The translations under genes were made by a program, and so were the position numbers. The notes beneath the pieces were generated by a model. It searched no databases, had not been told where the DNA came from, and worked only from the letters and a program-made list of their open reading frames with translations. A stretch of 9,197 nt of DNA from DASXIW01 sp036497785 (GTDB taxonomy: Bacteria > Pseudomonadota > Alphaproteobacteria > Acetobacterales > Acetobacteraceae). The stretch is from positions 1 to 9,197 of the forward strand of contig DASXIW010000109.1 in assembly GCA_036497785.1 (NCBI GenBank), in the 5' to 3' direction. Shown here piece after piece: positions 7,730 through 9,197 of this stretch (position 1 is its first letter; every line of letters begins with the position of its first letter).

Positions 7730-8646
7730 TTGGCTGCATATCTCGTGACTGGCGCCGCCGGCTTCATCGGATCCCATCGGGTCGACGCCCTGCTCGCGGC
7801 CGGGCGCGAGGTTCGGGGACTGGACGATTTCTCCACCGGCCGCATGGAGAACGTCGATCCGTGCTGCCAGATCACCCGCGCCGACGTGACCGACCAGATT
7901 GCAGTGAACCGCGCCATGCGTGGCGTGGCGGGCTGCTTCCATCTGGCCGCGATCGCCTCCGTGGCGCGCACCAGCGAGGATTGGCTGGGCTCTCATCGCA
8001 AACCGGCACCGTCACCGTGCTGGATGCCGCGCGCCGTCACGGCCGGGTTCCCGTGGTCTATGCCTCCTCCGCCGCCGTGTACGGCGATGTCTGAGGTCAG
8101 GTGGCGCATGAAGCCGTTCGGCCGATGCCACAAACCGCCTATGGCGCGGACAAGCTGGGATCGGAGCTGCATGCGCGCGCCGCGAGGAAGGTGCATGACC
8201 TGCCCACCATCGGCATGCGGTTTTTCAACGTGTACGGGCCGCGGCAGAACCCCGCTTCGCCCTATACCGGCGTGATTTCCATCTTCAGCCACCGTATTGC
8301 CGCCGGCGCGCCCATCCAGGTGCACGGGGATGGGCGGCAGGTCCGCGATTTCATCAATGTGGTGGATGTGGTGCGCCACCTGATCGCCGGCATGGACCAC
8401 CTCGCCCATTCACCGCGCGCGGAAGTGGTGAATGTCTGCACCGGCCGCAGCACGTCCCTGCTCGACCTGCTGCAACACCTGCACGACACGACGCGGTCCG
8501 TGCTGCATGGGCCGGAACGGGCGGGCGATGTCCGCCGCTCCGTGGGCGACCCGAGTGCCGCGACGGCGCTGCTCGGCGTGGAAGCCTCGGTGCCGCTTGA
8601 TGTGGGGCTGGCGGCGTTGCCGGTGCTTGTAACCGCCGCCGCTTGA
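7730..8646 (+). pseudogene. NAD-dependent epimerase/dehydratase (extended SDR, GalE/WbpP-like), broken
   Basis: The conceptual product of about 308 residues is an extended short-chain dehydrogenase acting on nucleotide sugars. The first part reads VTGAAGFIGSH (NAD-binding GxxGxxG), LDDFSTGRMENV and HLAAIASVARTSEDW. Near 7999-8002, after WLGSHR, the frame shifts: the next frame resumes with TGTVTVLDAARRHGR and VVYASSAAVYGDV. Relatives have about three more residues here, and the gap is consistent with a 7-bp deletion; the total length then becomes a multiple of three. A second lesion, TGA at 8092-8094, follows YGDV. The same frame then gives the catalytic YGADK, RFFNVYGPRQNP and VHGDGRQVRDFINVVDVV up to TGA at 8644-8646. 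The active-site YxxxK survives but lies beyond both lesions, so no functional enzyme is expected. The exact sugar substrate cannot be told. It is divergent from the glycan/cys block. Confidence 0.85.
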
Positions 8647-8667
8647 GGGACGATCGCTGACGCCGGG

Positions 8668-8696
8668 CGATGGCCGGGGCTTTGCCCTGGCCATCG
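8668..8696. terminator. Strong hairpin between convergent epimerase and nusG genes
   Basis: Two 13-base arms (8668-8680 and 8684-8696) pair with one G-T wobble and enclose a TTT loop. The hairpin sits 21 bp after the epimerase stop and 9 bp after the nusG stop, where a shared bidirectional terminator would be expected. There is no T-tract on either side, so it is not a classical intrinsic terminator; it may stabilise 3' ends or act with Rho. Confidence 0.55.
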
Positions 8697-8705
8697 ACCG
8701 CGGGG

Positions 8706-9197
8706 TCAGACCTTCTCGACCTGGCCGTATTCCAGTTCGACTGGCGTGGAGCGGCCGAAGATGGACACGCTGACTTTCACGCGGCCTTTTTCCTCGTCCA
8801 CTTCCTCGACCACACCGTTGAAGCTGGTGAACGGGCCATCGGCGACGCGGACCTGTTCGCCGACTTCGAACAGCACGGCCGGGCGGGGGCGTTCGACGCC
8901 TTCCTGGGCCTGCTTCATGATCCGGTCGGCCTCGGCATCGCTGATCGGGGTGGGGCGGATCTTGGTGCCCAGGAACCCCGTCACTTTCGGGGTGTCCTTC
9001 ACCAGATGCCAGGCGTCGTCGGTCAGTTCCATCTTCACCAGCACGTAGCCGGGGAAGAATTTGCGTTCGGCGTTGACCTTCTGGCCACGGCGAAGCTCGA
9101 CCACCTCCTCGGAGGGGACCAGCACCTCGTCGAACTGGTCAGCCAGGCCCTTCTGGGCAGCCTGCTCCTTGATCTGCTGGGCGATCTTCTTCTCGAA
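8706..9197 (-). CDS. nusG: Transcription termination/antitermination protein NusG, N-terminus cut by window end
   Basis: NusG binds RNA polymerase as an elongation factor and links it to Rho and to ribosomal protein S10. The visible 163 residues start FEKKIAQQIKEQA, and the family usually begins about a dozen residues earlier (a WYVVHVYSG-type stretch), which lies beyond the window. Seen are the NGN-domain core (LVPSEEVVELRRG, FFPGYVLVKMELTDDAWHLV, FLGTKIRPTPIS) and the C-terminal KOW domain VGEQVRVADGPFTSFNGVVEEV (about residues 110-131), ending GQVEKV with TGA at 8708-8706. There is no damage. Its composition is typical of the host, so it marks the conserved chromosomal backbone (the usual secE-nusG-rplK neighbourhood would lie to the right) beside the decaying accessory locus. 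Confidence 0.97.
   Translation of the reverse strand, partial: FEKKIAQQIKEQAAQKGLADQFDEVLVPSEEVVELRRGQKVNAERKFFPGYVLVKMELTDDAWHLVKDTPKVTGFLGTKIRPTPISDAEADRIMKQAQEGVERPRPAVLFEVGEQVRVADGPFTSFNGVVEEVDEEKGRVKVSVSIFGRSTPVELEYGQVEKV

Noticed and set aside
1..8646. Stop-codon reassignment or programmed readthrough as the cause of the internal stops
   Set aside because: All three stop codons occur internally, and all three also act as true ends of genes here (TAG for hldE, TGA for cysD, cysNC and nusG, TAA for GT87). Two genes also have frameshifts.

Overview
The window is high-GC alphaproteobacterial chromosome. The NusG sequence, the CysN-CysC fusion and the strong GC bias at third positions fit Rhodospirillales/Acetobacteraceae, but the genus cannot be named from sequence alone.

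Layout: bases 1-243 (+) are the 3' end of an IS630-family transposase gene, which also carries an in-frame stop. It abuts, tail to tail at a CTAGCTAG octamer, a five-gene block on the minus strand. Read in the direction of transcription (right to left) this block is: a GT87-type membrane glycosyltransferase (6308-7527, broken), hldE (4762-6273), cysD (3849-4760), the cysN-cysC fusion (1999-3849), and a glycosyltransferase-like/FkbM methyltransferase fusion (244-1881, broken). hldE, cysD and cysNC are packed with 0-1 nt spacing, which indicates an operon. A divergent intergenic region with an 11-bp direct repeat separates the block from a plus-strand NAD-dependent sugar-nucleotide epimerase/dehydratase gene (7730-8646, broken). 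A strong hairpin then separates this gene from the convergent nusG, which is cut by the window end.

Biology: HldE makes ADP-heptose precursors for the LPS core, and CysD plus CysNC make APS and PAPS. The flanking GT87, GT/FkbM and epimerase genes look like surface-glycan genes, so the region reads as a polysaccharide locus with a sulfate-activation module built in. No sulfotransferase is visible here, so a sulfated glycan is only a hypothesis.

The most striking property is selective decay. All three accessory glycan genes and the transposase carry premature stops and/or frameshifts, while hldE, cysD, cysNC and the visible nusG are intact. Each lesion can be pinpointed because the reading frame resumes with the correct conserved motif on its far side. 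I saw no RNA gene, CRISPR array or convincing undescribed system. The best leads are the GT-FkbM fusion, the hldE-cysD coupling and the decay pattern.
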